From JACDAE01 sp963744875 (lineage in GTDB: Bacteria; Chloroflexota; Ktedonobacteria; Ktedonobacterales; Ktedonobacteraceae), in contig CAVUVQ010000013.1 in assembly GCA_963744875.1 (NCBI GenBank), forward strand, positions 424,701-488,700: a stretch of 64,000 bases of DNA, read 5' to 3'. The notes beneath the pieces were generated by a model, which was not told the DNA's origin, did no database searches, and worked only from the letters and a program-made list of their open reading frames with translations. Positions 41,949 through 50,822 of this stretch are shown here, piece by piece. Within the stretch, counting starts at the first letter, position 1. The number at the start of each line of letters is the position of its first letter. A program made the position numbers and the translations under genes.

Positions 41949-43091
41949 ATGCTACAAGTTGATCTTGAAACGCATCTCAACACGTTTCACCTCTCGTTGA
42001 GTTTTTCTGCTGAGCCGGGGAAAACGACGGTGCTGCTTGGAGAAAGTGGTTCGGGGAAAACGACAGTATTGCGACTTCTCGCTGGATTGCTGAACCCTCA
42101 GCATGGACGTATTTCTCTTGGTGAGACTCTCTATTTTGATAGCGAGAAGCGTGTTGCCGTGCCACCACAGGAGCGTGCATTTGGCTATGTTTTCCAGGAC
42201 TACGTGCTTTTTCCACATCTAAGCGTATTCGAGAATATTGCCTTTGGCCTTCATGCTCAACGTCTTCCACGTCAACTTATTCGTCAACGCGTAGGCGCAG
42301 TTCTGGAACAGGTCCATCTGAGCGGTTTTGATCAGCGTCGTCCAGCTCAATTATCGGGTGGACAACAGCAACGTGTGGCTATTGCACGCGCCCTGGCATT
42401 GCAACCAGCCCTTTTGCTCCTTGATGAACCACTCTCAGCGCTTGATGTACAGACACGACGCGAAGTACGCCACGAACTGCATCGCATCCTTGCTGAAGTG
42501 GGCATCACGACGATACTTGTCACCCATCAATATCTGGAAGCACTGGTCTTTGGGCAGCAGATACTTGTACTCGATGCTGGCAAGGTAATTCAGCGAGGTG
42601 AGCAGCGCGATCTCCTGACACATCCTCGTTCCTCATACATCGCTGAATTGATAGGTGTGAACTTTTTTCGTGGCCATATTGTGCGTCAAGAGACGAATAT
42701 GTTATATGCAATTCAGTTACAGAATGGTGCTCAATCGTTTGAGATCGTAGCAGCCTTGAAAGAACATATGTCAACAGAAAAAAATCCTGCTGTTGGCGAA
42801 GACGCCTATATTATTGTTGATCCTCGTAGCATCACCCTTTATCCAAATCCTCCGGACAGCTCGGCACGAAATGTTTTTCGCGGCGAGATTGTGCAAATGT
42901 TGCACCTGGGGGGATCGCCTTTGCACTCTAGTGGTGAGAACGAACATGTGCGTGTTAGTATTCTGTTGAATGGAAATATGCCACCATTAACTGCTGAGAT
43001 TACTGAAGCTTCGGCTCTTCGCATGCAGTTACACGATGGTAAGATCATCTATGCTTCATTTAAGGCGACTGAAGCGAGTATTTATACTTGA
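41949..43091 (+). CDS. ABC transporter ATPase, ModC/CysA-like, with TOBE-type C-terminus
   Basis: 380 residues. Walker A GESGSGKTT, Q-loop YVFQDYVLFPHLSVFENIAFGLH, signature LSGGQQQR, Walker B LLLLDEPLSALD and H-loop ILVTHQ. The short spacing and the regulatory domain beyond residue ~240 (RGHIVRQE..., DAYIIVDPRSITLYPNPP) place it among ModC-type ATPases of oxyanion or metal importers. No permease or binding-protein gene is adjacent, so it must work with partners encoded elsewhere. Substrate assignment to molybdate is tentative. Confidence 0.82.
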   Translation: MLQVDLETHLNTFHLSLSFSAEPGKTTVLLGESGSGKTTVLRLLAGLLNPQHGRISLGETLYFDSEKRVAVPPQERAFGYVFQDYVLFPHLSVFENIAFGLHAQRLPRQLIRQRVGAVLEQVHLSGFDQRRPAQLSGGQQQRVAIARALALQPALLLLDEPLSALDVQTRREVRHELHRILAEVGITTILVTHQYLEALVFGQQILVLDAGKVIQRGEQRDLLTHPRSSYIAELIGVNFFRGHIVRQETNMLYAIQLQNGAQSFEIVAALKEHMSTEKNPAVGEDAYIIVDPRSITLYPNPPDSSARNVFRGEIVQMLHLGGSPLHSSGENEHVRVSILLNGNMPPLTAEITEASALRMQLHDGKIIYASFKATEASIYT

Positions 43092-43098
43092 ACGCTGA

Positions 43099-43596
43099 CT
43101 ATTCGTGAACCGTCTCGTGCTCCCATACACAGGTTGTAGGAATTGTCTGTTTAAGAGCGTCGGCGAGTCCATCGATGTTAGTGACATCATCGCGGTAAAC
43201 AGCCCACGCCTTCGCTTTCTGTTGTGGAGAGGTAACTTTGCGATAGGCAATTACACTGATACGTTTGCCATTAGGGAAAAACTCCTCCTTAATACGGGTA
43301 AGCTCTTCCCAGGGAATCGAGATAATCTCGCCATTCCTACTTCGCTTAATCAACGCTGTCGGTTCCAGTTCAATCGTGAAGGGAACAGGGGCGACGATAC
43401 GCAGATAGAGAATAAAGCCAGTAATAAATAGGACAGCAGCGATAGTACTACCTACAGCCGATACTCCCTGATGAATTGCAATCCAGAGTACAAGTGCTGT
43501 AAGGCCCAGAAGCCCTAGTAAGGTGACAATCTTTTTAAATAAGCTAAGGCCAGGTCCAATAAAAATTTGACCATGAGTTGTTGGAGATGATGCCAT
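43099..43596 (-). CDS. two-helix membrane protein with PH-like domain
   Basis: 165 residues from ATG 43596 (GGAGAG upstream). Two transmembrane helices near residues 20-65, then PFTIELEPTALIKRSRNGEIISIPWEELTRIKEEFFPNGKRISVIAYRK, which matches the strand pattern of bacterial PH-like domains (YcxB/DUF6585 type). The domain should face the cytoplasm. Function unknown. Convergent with the ABC ATPase gene, seven bases apart. Confidence 0.6.
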   Translation of the reverse strand: MASSPTTHGQIFIGPGLSLFKKIVTLLGLLGLTALVLWIAIHQGVSAVGSTIAAVLFITGFILYLRIVAPVPFTIELEPTALIKRSRNGEIISIPWEELTRIKEEFFPNGKRISVIAYRKVTSPQQKAKAWAVYRDDVTNIDGLADALKQTIPTTCVWEHETVHE

Positions 43597-43852
43597 GTGA
43601 AACTCTCCGTATTTTTTGTGTATAATCTGATGCATAGTAGTCAGACAAGTACCTATATCATGTATTGTAGCAATAGGAGGGGGACATTGCAATATAGGTA
43701 ATGTGGGGTAGCCTTCCTAATGCACTTTGCGTCATGACCTCTGTATGATATACTACAGCCGTGTTGTCCCAGTAAGGCTCAATCTTGCTCAAGTGCTAGT
43801 ACTGTAGTCCTGGTAATGAGATTGAACAACGATAAAAGAGGGAGAACAGGCT

Positions 43853-44902
43853 ATGGCACATACATCAGATGTGTTGACTGGAACAGGGACTTTCGTTTCT
43901 AGAAGGATCACAGGCCAACTCCTGGCAACTCAAGGATATGTAGTGGGAATCGAGATTAGTGGAAGTGGTGCAAGACAATCAGTTGCCCTGGCAGATTTGA
44001 GCGGCAAAATTCTGTATCGTGTTCGACGACCCCTGGAATATGTTCCTGATACAGGGACTATTCTGCAACTTCTGGATGAAATGCTTGCCGATGTGACTGG
44101 TCCCGAACGCCTTCTTGATGGACGTATTTTGCGCGTGGGCGTCGCTGTTGGTGGCCTGGTGGATGCAGATCATGGTGTGGTACGTACACTCTATCATGCT
44201 CACGGTTGGGATAATTTTCCCCTTCAGGATTATTTTACTGAAAAACTTGCTATTCCCTGTATAATAGATAACAATGCCAATGCCGCAGGTCTGGCTGAAC
44301 AGCAGCGGGGAGCTGGCGTCGGTGAACGAGTGGTGCTATATCTGGGTCTTGGACGTGGCATCGGCGGTGCATTGTTGGTCAACGGAAAAATATATCATGG
44401 TACAACAGGTACTGCGGGCGAGATTGGGCATATGGTCGTCAAAGAAAATGGCCCGAAATGTTCTTGTGGTAGCTTTGGTCATCTCGAAGCAGTTGCTTCG
44501 GCCCAGGCTGTTGTGCGTACTATGATTGGTCTTGCGGCAGAGTATCCTGAAACGATGAAGGCCATCCATCGTATTACTGATGGCAGAGCTGAGCGCATTA
44601 CTGCTGAACAGGTCTTTCGTCTGGCAGCAGAAGGTGATACAATTGCTTCATATCTTGTTGATGACGTACTGAAATATCTTGGAAATGCGCTTGCGAATAT
44701 CGTTCTTTTAATTAATCCAGGTATGATTATTCTGGGAGGAGCTTTAGCACAGGCTGGTGAACTGCTGATTAAACCCTTACATGCACGTATTCAGGAGTTA
44801 TGTCCCCCAGCTACCAGTCAATCTCTACGCGTAGTGCAGGGTAGTCTAGGTTCAGATGCGAACTTAGTAGGAGCCGTGACTCTGGCCCTCCAGGATCTTT
44901 AA
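43853..44902 (+). CDS. ROK-family protein, repressor-like sugar domain without HTH
   Basis: 349 residues. VGIEISGSGARQSVALADLSGKILYR opens the ATPase-fold lobe as in XylR-type ROK repressors. VGVAVGGLVDADHGVV, the zinc site GEIGHMVVKENGPKCSCGSFGHLE, and NPGMIILGG follow. The kinase catalytic Asp in DNDAN is Asn here (DNNANAAGLAE), so sugar phosphorylation is doubtful. The N-terminus (~25 residues) is too short for the HTH of NagC/XylR repressors. It may be a sugar-sensing or scaffold protein, or a weak kinase. Single gene. Confidence 0.82.
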   Translation: MAHTSDVLTGTGTFVSRRITGQLLATQGYVVGIEISGSGARQSVALADLSGKILYRVRRPLEYVPDTGTILQLLDEMLADVTGPERLLDGRILRVGVAVGGLVDADHGVVRTLYHAHGWDNFPLQDYFTEKLAIPCIIDNNANAAGLAEQQRGAGVGERVVLYLGLGRGIGGALLVNGKIYHGTTGTAGEIGHMVVKENGPKCSCGSFGHLEAVASAQAVVRTMIGLAAEYPETMKAIHRITDGRAERITAEQVFRLAAEGDTIASYLVDDVLKYLGNALANIVLLINPGMIILGGALAQAGELLIKPLHARIQELCPPATSQSLRVVQGSLGSDANLVGAVTLALQDL

Positions 44903-44978
44903 GCTCTATTGTAAAAAATCGAAATAGATAGAAATGCTGGTACCGCATTCTGAGTCATCGGTTCCGCTGTATTAGCTT

Positions 44979-45006
44979 TTGTCTGAGTTTAAGAAGATAG
45001 TATAAC
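44979..45006 (+). promoter_or_regulatory. promoter of the second pseudokinase gene
   Basis: TTGTCT (44979-44984), 16-bp spacer, TATAAC (45001-45006), 22 bp before the ATG at 45029. Confidence 0.5.
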
Positions 45007-45028
45007 TATACACTTTTTTGAGGGGTTT

Positions 45029-46237
45029 ATGGCGGAAACAGGCCGAATGATTTCCAGGCGTTACCTGCTACAACGGTTGTTAAAGCAGGGGCAGGCTTGT
45101 GCAGTGTATCAAGGATTCGATCAGGTATTGCAACGTTCCGTGACTGTGAAGGTTGTTCCTGCTGAGCATATAATTGTATATCGAACTGCACTTCGCGCCA
45201 CATCTCAATTTTCTCATCAGAATATTATTGGTATTTATGATCTAATAGTCGAGCTGGAGTACCTCTATCTTGTGCAGGAGTATGTAGATGGAGAGGACTT
45301 CGCAATGTTACTACAAACACAACTGACTCCCTATGAAGTCGTAGACATTGGAATGCAGCTTTGTCAGGCTCTACTTTATGCAGGTTCTTCAGCGCGTAAA
45401 GTCTGTCATGGTGATCTGACTCCTGCTTCTATTATGCGTGATCGGCGTAAAACCGTTCGTATCAATAATTTTGCTTTGCCAAGCGATCTGCGTTATTTTA
45501 CCGATTGGAGTGTTCTTGGTGGTGATAATATCGCTGTTTCAGATCGTAGTTTGCCGTGGGGCCAGATCAGCGAGGCGCGGAGTAGCGATGACACACGTGC
45601 TGTGGCTATTCTCCTCTATCAACTCCTGTCTGGACATTCTCCGGGTGTAACTGCCGTTGAACCACCATCTGATGGGCGTTTACGTTTTTCTCGTAATGTG
45701 CCTGCTGAATTGTGTGAAATAGTTGCACGTTCGATTGTACGCCAACATCCTCAATACATTGGTAGCGCTGAGGCGCTCCTGGCAGAGTTAAAAGTTCTGG
45801 CTGAGGTTCTTGAGCCACCTGCAGTGATATCTGCGGTTGGTGCTACAGCGGCTGCTTATCCAACCGATAACATGATTCCTCCCGTTCAGTTTTCACCAGC
45901 GTTGTCTGTTCCTGGCACAGGAAATCTTGTAACCGCTCTTCCTGTGCGCGAAACTGGTCAGGTGGGCCTTAGTTCGTTTCGTTCCGATGTCAATGTTCAG
46001 GCATTTCCCAGGGATCAGATGTCGTCTTCTATACCATCTGCTGTTGACCCAACGATTGCAGATATGCCTGCTAAACTGATTTCGTCTCGTCAAACTGATT
46101 ATCCGCAATCGCTTAATAATAGCAATCAGAGCCGACGTATGAATGTACCGCTCATGATTTTGATTGGCCTGATCCTGTTTGCTTTATTCTTTGCGGCTGG
46201 CTTCTATCTGGCTCATTCTCTCCTTTTCCATGGTTAG
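45029..46237 (+). CDS. membrane-anchored pseudokinase-like protein
   Basis: 402 residues. A Ser/Thr kinase fold spans residues ~10-260, but it is degenerate: Lys41 (VTVKV) remains, the catalytic loop is HGDLTPAS (Asp129 kept, the following Asn replaced by Ser134), the DFG Asp is missing (NNFAL at 146-150), and the Gly-loop lacks glycines. A Ser/Pro-rich linker and one C-terminal transmembrane helix (LMILIGLILFALFFAAGFYLA) follow, with almost no outer domain. ATP hydrolysis is unlikely; a scaffold role as in other FHA/kinase networks is more probable. Confidence 0.8.
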   Translation: MAETGRMISRRYLLQRLLKQGQACAVYQGFDQVLQRSVTVKVVPAEHIIVYRTALRATSQFSHQNIIGIYDLIVELEYLYLVQEYVDGEDFAMLLQTQLTPYEVVDIGMQLCQALLYAGSSARKVCHGDLTPASIMRDRRKTVRINNFALPSDLRYFTDWSVLGGDNIAVSDRSLPWGQISEARSSDDTRAVAILLYQLLSGHSPGVTAVEPPSDGRLRFSRNVPAELCEIVARSIVRQHPQYIGSAEALLAELKVLAEVLEPPAVISAVGATAAAYPTDNMIPPVQFSPALSVPGTGNLVTALPVRETGQVGLSSFRSDVNVQAFPRDQMSSSIPSAVDPTIADMPAKLISSRQTDYPQSLNNSNQSRRMNVPLMILIGLILFALFFAAGFYLAHSLLFHG

Positions 46238-46259
46238 AAAGTCTTTTAGACGTTCTACT

Positions 46260-48851
46260 TCAGGATATTGCTATCTCGCCACTTGCCAATTGTTGTTGAA
46301 TCAGATTTGCATAATAGCCATCCCGTTGCAACAATTCCTCGTGACAGCCGCGTTCTACAATCTGTCCGGCGGAAAGGACCAGGATCATATCTGCATTGCG
46401 AATAGTACTCAGGCGATGGGCAATAATAATCTGCGTACATGCTAAACGTGCAATATTGTGTTCCACCACTTTCTCCGTTACGACATCCAGGCTGCTTGTT
46501 GCTTCATCAAACAATAGCACTTTGGGTGAGTTTGCGATTGCACGTGCTATTGCAAGCCGCTGACGTTGTCCGCCGGATAGAGCATTGCCACCTTCCGAAA
46601 CGAGTGTCTCATATTCCATAGGCATGTTCATAATATCATCGTGGATCGCAGCAAGCTGAGCTGCTTTGATGACCTGCTCCATATCCATACTCGGATCACT
46701 TAACGTAATATTTTCGCGAATTGAACCACTAAAGATATTTGCCTCTTGCATCACTATCCCAAATTGGGCACGTACAGCCTGGTAATTGAGCTTTCGTAGT
46801 GGGAAACCATCAAAAAAAATGGTCCCTGTTGTTGGTGTATATAATCCAAGTAACAGGCTACCTAATGTGCTTTTACCCGAACCTGTTCTTCCCACGATAG
46901 CTATCTTTTGCCCTGGTTTGATGCTCAAATTGATGTTTTGTAATACAGGTGGTGACTGTGCATCGTACTGAAAAAAAACCTTTTCTAATCGTATCTGACC
47001 GGTCAGGCGTGGTGGTTGAGATACAGTCTGTATATCTTGCTCAGGTTCAGCCTCTATAACATCGGCAAGACGCTCTATATGAGAGTGTACCAATTGAATC
47101 TGCCTACAACTGTTTACGAGTGAGGTAACTGGTCCAAGAAGGGAAGTGCCTAATGTGTTAAGTGCCAACATAGTTCCCAGTGCCATTGTTCCATTCATAA
47201 CCTGCAAGCTTCCTGACCAGAGGAGAAGTAATGGAGCGAATGTACTGAGAGTGGATGTTAGTGTATCGATGAAGCTGGATATGTAAGTATGTCGTACTGA
47301 AATGTTCATCTGCTCAAAAAACAGGTTAGACCAGCGCTCTAATACTCTCTGTTCGGCCCCGACTGATTTGAGTGTTTTAATACCGGTCAATGCCTCCGTT
47401 AAATATCCTTGTGATTTCCCAGCCGCCGTCAACTCACGACGATTCAAGTCGCTTAATTGCCTTCCTGTACTCAGGAGTAAAATTGCCTGGAGTAGCCCGA
47501 TAATAGCAATAATAAGGGTGAAAGAAGGCGATTGTGAGATTAAGATAAAGAAATATACTAACACGAATGTCCCATCAAGGATCGTCGAAAAAAGCTGATT
47601 GCTGATGGTATCGCGGATCACCGTATTGCTGCTGATTCTTGCTAAAATGTCGCCAGTTGAGCGTTGTAAGAAGAAACGTTGGGGGAGACTAAACATATGC
47701 TCCAGAAAACCGAAGATAAGGTTTGTGTCGACTCGTGCCTGGAGATAGAGCAGAATCAGTGAGCGGAGTTGGCGAGTAACCATCTGTGCCAGTACAAGTA
47801 TAATCATGCCTATGCTCAGGAGCTGTAAGGCATTAAATGCTTTCATTGGAAGAAGATTATCGATGATAATTTTAGAAAGGAGAGGGAAGATAAGACCCAA
47901 TATTTGTAAAAGGAGAGATGCTCCAAGTACCTGTACCAGGGCAAATGGAGCCTGATAAATGTAGTTTTTGGCATACGATTTCAAGCTTAAACGGGATGTT
48001 TTGTTTACGCGTGAAAACTGTGCTCCTGGCTCCATTAAGATCACTACTCCAGTGAAGCCCTTATCGAACTCTTTCGCGGTCATCCGTCTGCGTCCCACGG
48101 CAGGGTCTACTACATCAACAAACTTAGAGGACCAGCGCTCGACCACGATAAAGTGGTTAAATTCCCAATGAACGATAGCTGGTAGAGCAACGAAGCGGAA
48201 ATTAGTTTCTTCTAAAGTAACGGCTTTTACGCGCATGCCGTACTTACGAGCGGATTTGACGATGCCGAGTGCCGAAATGCCATCGCGCCCGATGCCACAT
48301 TGCTCACGTATTTCAGAGATGCTTGTCTTGCGACCATAATAGCTCAGCAACATGGCAAGGCAGGCCGCTCCACATTCGACCATACTGATCTGTTGTAGGA
48401 TGGGCACGCGCGATTTTCTGCGGAATAACTTGTGTGTAGGCTGTGCTTGTTTTGCCTGTTCCTTTTTCGTTAACGGATCGGCTTCTTTTTTCTCTTGCCT
48501 GGCAGGAAGGACCATTGCTTGCAATAAATTTGTTTCCTGCTTCGCTACCTGTTCTCGATGTTGTATAAGTTTAGCGAGTTCTGGCGAAATGGTGGTGCCT
48601 ACAGGTGTTTTATATTTATGTGGTATATTTTCAACTTTTCCTGGTCCACCACTAGAGTGCGCTTCTACAGTCGTTGCTGAAAGTGGCTGAGTATCTTGCC
48701 ATGCTGGCATGTGTTCAGGAGTGTTGTCTCCTGATGACGCGTTATGTACAAGCGTTAAATGTGCTGTTTCCGCATCCCACACATTTGTTTTTTGCGGTTC
48801 TTGGGATGGGAAAATGGGCATTGCGCTTGTCTCTTTTTTATCTATATCCAT
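46260..48851 (-). CDS. C39-peptidase bacteriocin-type ABC exporter
   Basis: 863 residues. After a ~140-residue polar N-terminal extension comes a C39 cysteine protease domain: QQISMVECGAACLAMLLSYYG (oxyanion Gln and catalytic Cys), HWEFNHFIVV (His) and DPAVGRRRM (Asp). Six transmembrane helices (~300-560) and an ATPase domain follow (VGRTGSGKST, ALSGGQRQR, VLLFDEATSSLD, IIAHRL). Enzymes of this kind cleave precursor peptides after a double glycine and export the rest. The HlyD-like gene lies three bases upstream and two GG-leader peptides farther upstream. The architecture matches the NHLP-type single-subunit exporters. Confidence 0.93.
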   Translation of the reverse strand: MDIDKKETSAMPIFPSQEPQKTNVWDAETAHLTLVHNASSGDNTPEHMPAWQDTQPLSATTVEAHSSGGPGKVENIPHKYKTPVGTTISPELAKLIQHREQVAKQETNLLQAMVLPARQEKKEADPLTKKEQAKQAQPTHKLFRRKSRVPILQQISMVECGAACLAMLLSYYGRKTSISEIREQCGIGRDGISALGIVKSARKYGMRVKAVTLEETNFRFVALPAIVHWEFNHFIVVERWSSKFVDVVDPAVGRRRMTAKEFDKGFTGVVILMEPGAQFSRVNKTSRLSLKSYAKNYIYQAPFALVQVLGASLLLQILGLIFPLLSKIIIDNLLPMKAFNALQLLSIGMIILVLAQMVTRQLRSLILLYLQARVDTNLIFGFLEHMFSLPQRFFLQRSTGDILARISSNTVIRDTISNQLFSTILDGTFVLVYFFILISQSPSFTLIIAIIGLLQAILLLSTGRQLSDLNRRELTAAGKSQGYLTEALTGIKTLKSVGAEQRVLERWSNLFFEQMNISVRHTYISSFIDTLTSTLSTFAPLLLLWSGSLQVMNGTMALGTMLALNTLGTSLLGPVTSLVNSCRQIQLVHSHIERLADVIEAEPEQDIQTVSQPPRLTGQIRLEKVFFQYDAQSPPVLQNINLSIKPGQKIAIVGRTGSGKSTLGSLLLGLYTPTTGTIFFDGFPLRKLNYQAVRAQFGIVMQEANIFSGSIRENITLSDPSMDMEQVIKAAQLAAIHDDIMNMPMEYETLVSEGGNALSGGQRQRLAIARAIANSPKVLLFDEATSSLDVVTEKVVEHNIARLACTQIIIAHRLSTIRNADMILVLSAGQIVERGCHEELLQRDGYYANLIQQQLASGEIAIS

Positions 48852-48854
48852 GTA

Positions 48855-49421
48855 TTAGCCTTTCATCAGACCATTAATCCCTGGGAACAATGTAAACAAA
48901 CTCTGTGATCCAATCAGGATCTGTGCTCGAATAGGACTTCCTACATAGAGTAGTTCGGACACCGTAGACCCCAATTTTACTGTCACGACAACAGAAGGAT
49001 CAGTAACCTCAAATCCATACTTCTGTCGTACTGCACCTGGACTAAGAAGTTTTTGACCGACTTTGTCAATGCTACGCTGGAGCTGAGGTCCAGTGTAGCC
49101 AACCTGTATCTGTACGGGAAGTCCGGGTCGTATAAATGAGATAGTATTGGCAGGTAAAAGAATAGCAGCTATAGCTCCATCACCTTGCGTAGCTATACTA
49201 GTTGTGTCAAGAATGATGCCTGAGCCAGTGATATATGATGGAACCTGCCCTTGCCAGGCAACTATTCCTGCTACTATTAATAACATGAGAACTATCCAGC
49301 TAAAAGCAAAAGCAGGTGGAGCGACAATACGAGGAAGAACGCTCTTCTCCCTGCTTTGCATGTAATTTTGCAATGTCTCACTACGAAAAATGGGGAGTTT
49401 AGGTGGAGCTGTTGTTGTCAT
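48855..49421 (-). CDS. HlyD-like secretion accessory protein
   Basis: 188 residues with a GGAAGTGGAAGGG leader. One N-terminal transmembrane helix (FAFSWIVLMLLIVAGIVAW), then beta-rich lipoyl-like segments (GSGIILDTTSIATQGDGAIAAILLPANTISFIRPGLPVQIQV) and a conserved Gly/Val C-terminal barrel (VVVTVKLGSTVSELLYVGSPIRAQILIGSQSLF). It lacks the long coiled coil of true HlyD, like the compact fusion proteins of NHLP secretion systems. Should act with the C39 exporter. Confidence 0.82.
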   Translation of the reverse strand: MTTTAPPKLPIFRSETLQNYMQSREKSVLPRIVAPPAFAFSWIVLMLLIVAGIVAWQGQVPSYITGSGIILDTTSIATQGDGAIAAILLPANTISFIRPGLPVQIQVGYTGPQLQRSIDKVGQKLLSPGAVRQKYGFEVTDPSVVVTVKLGSTVSELLYVGSPIRAQILIGSQSLFTLFPGINGLMKG

Positions 49422-49450
49422 ACCCTTCCACTTCCTTTACTGAAGAAAAA

Positions 49451-49482
49451 GGAGATGGAGAGCATCATTGCTTTCCATCTCC
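49451..49482 (-). terminator. terminator between the precursor-peptide and exporter genes
   Basis: GGAGATGGAGAGCA and TGCTTTCCATCTCC form a 14-bp stem (one G-U) with a 4-nt loop. On the minus strand it is followed by TTTTTC. It lies downstream of the second peptide gene and upstream of the exporter genes, so it would limit read-through and favour peptide mRNA. Confidence 0.75.
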
Positions 49483-49538
49483 ATTGTATCTTCACCAGCT
49501 ATCCTCTTTACTAGAAAGCCTTTTTATAAAAAGATACT

Positions 49539-49772
49539 TTAGAGAGAGGTAGCGAAAGCTATGCCAAGGGCAAATGATGCACTCATTCCCTTGCGATTAA
49601 CTACAGTGAATACTTCGGTTTCGGTAAATCCTTCGTTGATATGGAAAAAGCCGCCTGTGGCATATGCGTTGGCACTGGCACTGGCACCGGTAAGGGCGAC
49701 ATGACCGGTACCACCAACGACGTTTTCCAACTCCTGATCACTCAACTCGCGAGGGTATTGAATATCTTGCAT
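49539..49772 (-). CDS. double-glycine precursor peptide 1
   Basis: 77 residues from ATG 49772 (AAGAGAGA upstream; an upstream TTG is unlikely). The leader MQDIQYPRELSDQELENVVGG ends in the GG cleavage site at residues 20-21. The predicted mature peptide has 56 residues, rich in Ala, Gly, Ser and Thr, starting TGHVALTGASASANAYATGG and ending FALGIAFATSL. No cysteine, so no thioether or disulfide. Probably matured and exported by the C39 exporter nearby. It could be a bacteriocin or a signalling peptide. Confidence 0.8.
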   Translation of the reverse strand: MQDIQYPRELSDQELENVVGGTGHVALTGASASANAYATGGFFHINEGFTETEVFTVVNRKGMSASFALGIAFATSL

Positions 49773-49861
49773 GTTGATCTCTCTTGATTGATAGGAATGG
49801 GTCGACAACCTGTTTTGGACCAGATTGCCAGCCCGTCCATCTGACGGAGACGATGTACGAG

Positions 49862-50116
49862 TTAAATACCCGTAATAGTCACGCTACTGGCGCTGGCGGC
49901 TGCGCTTTGTACCGCGGCAGTTGTGCCAAAAGCAAAGCTTTTATTTCCTGCAAAGGAACTTGAGGAGTTTGCACCATGGATTGACCCAACAAAAGATTTC
50001 GAATAAGCAATGCCGTTGCCCGCTATTACCGTACCAGCGGCCTGTTCCTGGGAGAGGTAGTTGAATGTAAAGCCACCAGCTACCTGCTCAAGTTCCTGTT
50101 CGTTAAGTTCGCGCAT
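49862..50116 (-). CDS. double-glycine precursor peptide 2
   Basis: 84 residues with AAAGGGA upstream. The leader MRELNEQELEQVAGG (cleavage after residue 15) matches the other peptide's EL-x-QELE-x-V-x-GG pattern. The mature part of 69 residues is Ala/Ser/Gly-rich (FTFNYLSQEQAAGTVIAGNG..., AAVQSAAASASSVTITGI), without cysteine. The two cores differ, so they may form a two-peptide system. Confidence 0.8.
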   Translation of the reverse strand: MRELNEQELEQVAGGFTFNYLSQEQAAGTVIAGNGIAYSKSFVGSIHGANSSSSFAGNKSFAFGTTAAVQSAAASASSVTITGI

Positions 50117-50822
50117 AATTTTTTAATCCCTTTCATTATTACTACATAGAAGTAGTGCCTTCAATAGTGTGAATATCCTTTCCCCGGTATATCGCTCACT
50201 TTCAGAAGATAGCCCCGCTTTTCAACGAAAATGGTATATTCCAGTCCCCAGAAAGAATTCACTCTTGCAGCCACCCGAGTAGAGAAAGGAAAGAAAATAA
50301 TCTAATTTCATTTCCTATTTTAAAGATCATCAGGTGTTCTTTATGTCCTCTATCCACTCTGTGTGGCACAGTAGTATTATGCATTAATATGCATCTCTTG
50401 AGAAGGTGAAAAAGGTGATGAGTTGGTTAATTTTGAGTGATGAATTTAATAAGTGTATTTAGAAAAATTAATGTATGATATGTTATTGTAAATTAAAGAG
50501 ATATTCAATGTTATTTATGTAAAATAGTGCATGCAGATAAAAATATATCCCTTCTTTATTAATAGCAAATTTGTGGTTTCGGATACTGAAATTGCCATCT
50601 ATCACACCCTGAGACAAGCACAGTCGTTAGTTTATACACAGTAATAATGTGAACTGGCATACAGCTTTTCACCACCTTTTTGTCTATACTTACCTTGTAA
50701 GAAACAGCTAGTAATCATAAATAGTTCGTCGCAAGTGAGTGGTGCTGTTTTTAAGTATAAAAATGCAGATAATAAAAATCTGTAGGAAACACAATATAAA
50801 CAAAAGAGGAAATATATATACT
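50117..50822. other. AT-rich intergenic region upstream of the peptide genes
   Basis: About 700 bp between the divergent peptide and propeller-lipoprotein genes. I see no credible open frame. It should hold the promoters of both units; TATACT occurs at about 50684 without a matching -35. Confidence 0.5.

Noticed and set aside
41949..43091. Firm assignment as molybdate transporter ModC
   Set aside because: No ModA or ModB gene nearby; the sequence also fits sulfate, iron or polyamine ATPases.
46235..46257. Terminator between the second pseudokinase and the exporter gene
   Set aside because: An 8-9 bp stem with a mismatch that overlaps the stop codon and has no clear T-run.
49773..49808. Extended start (TTG) for peptide 1
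   Set aside because: Leader length and the Shine-Dalgarno favour ATG 49772; GG leaders normally begin close to the EL-x-QELE motif.
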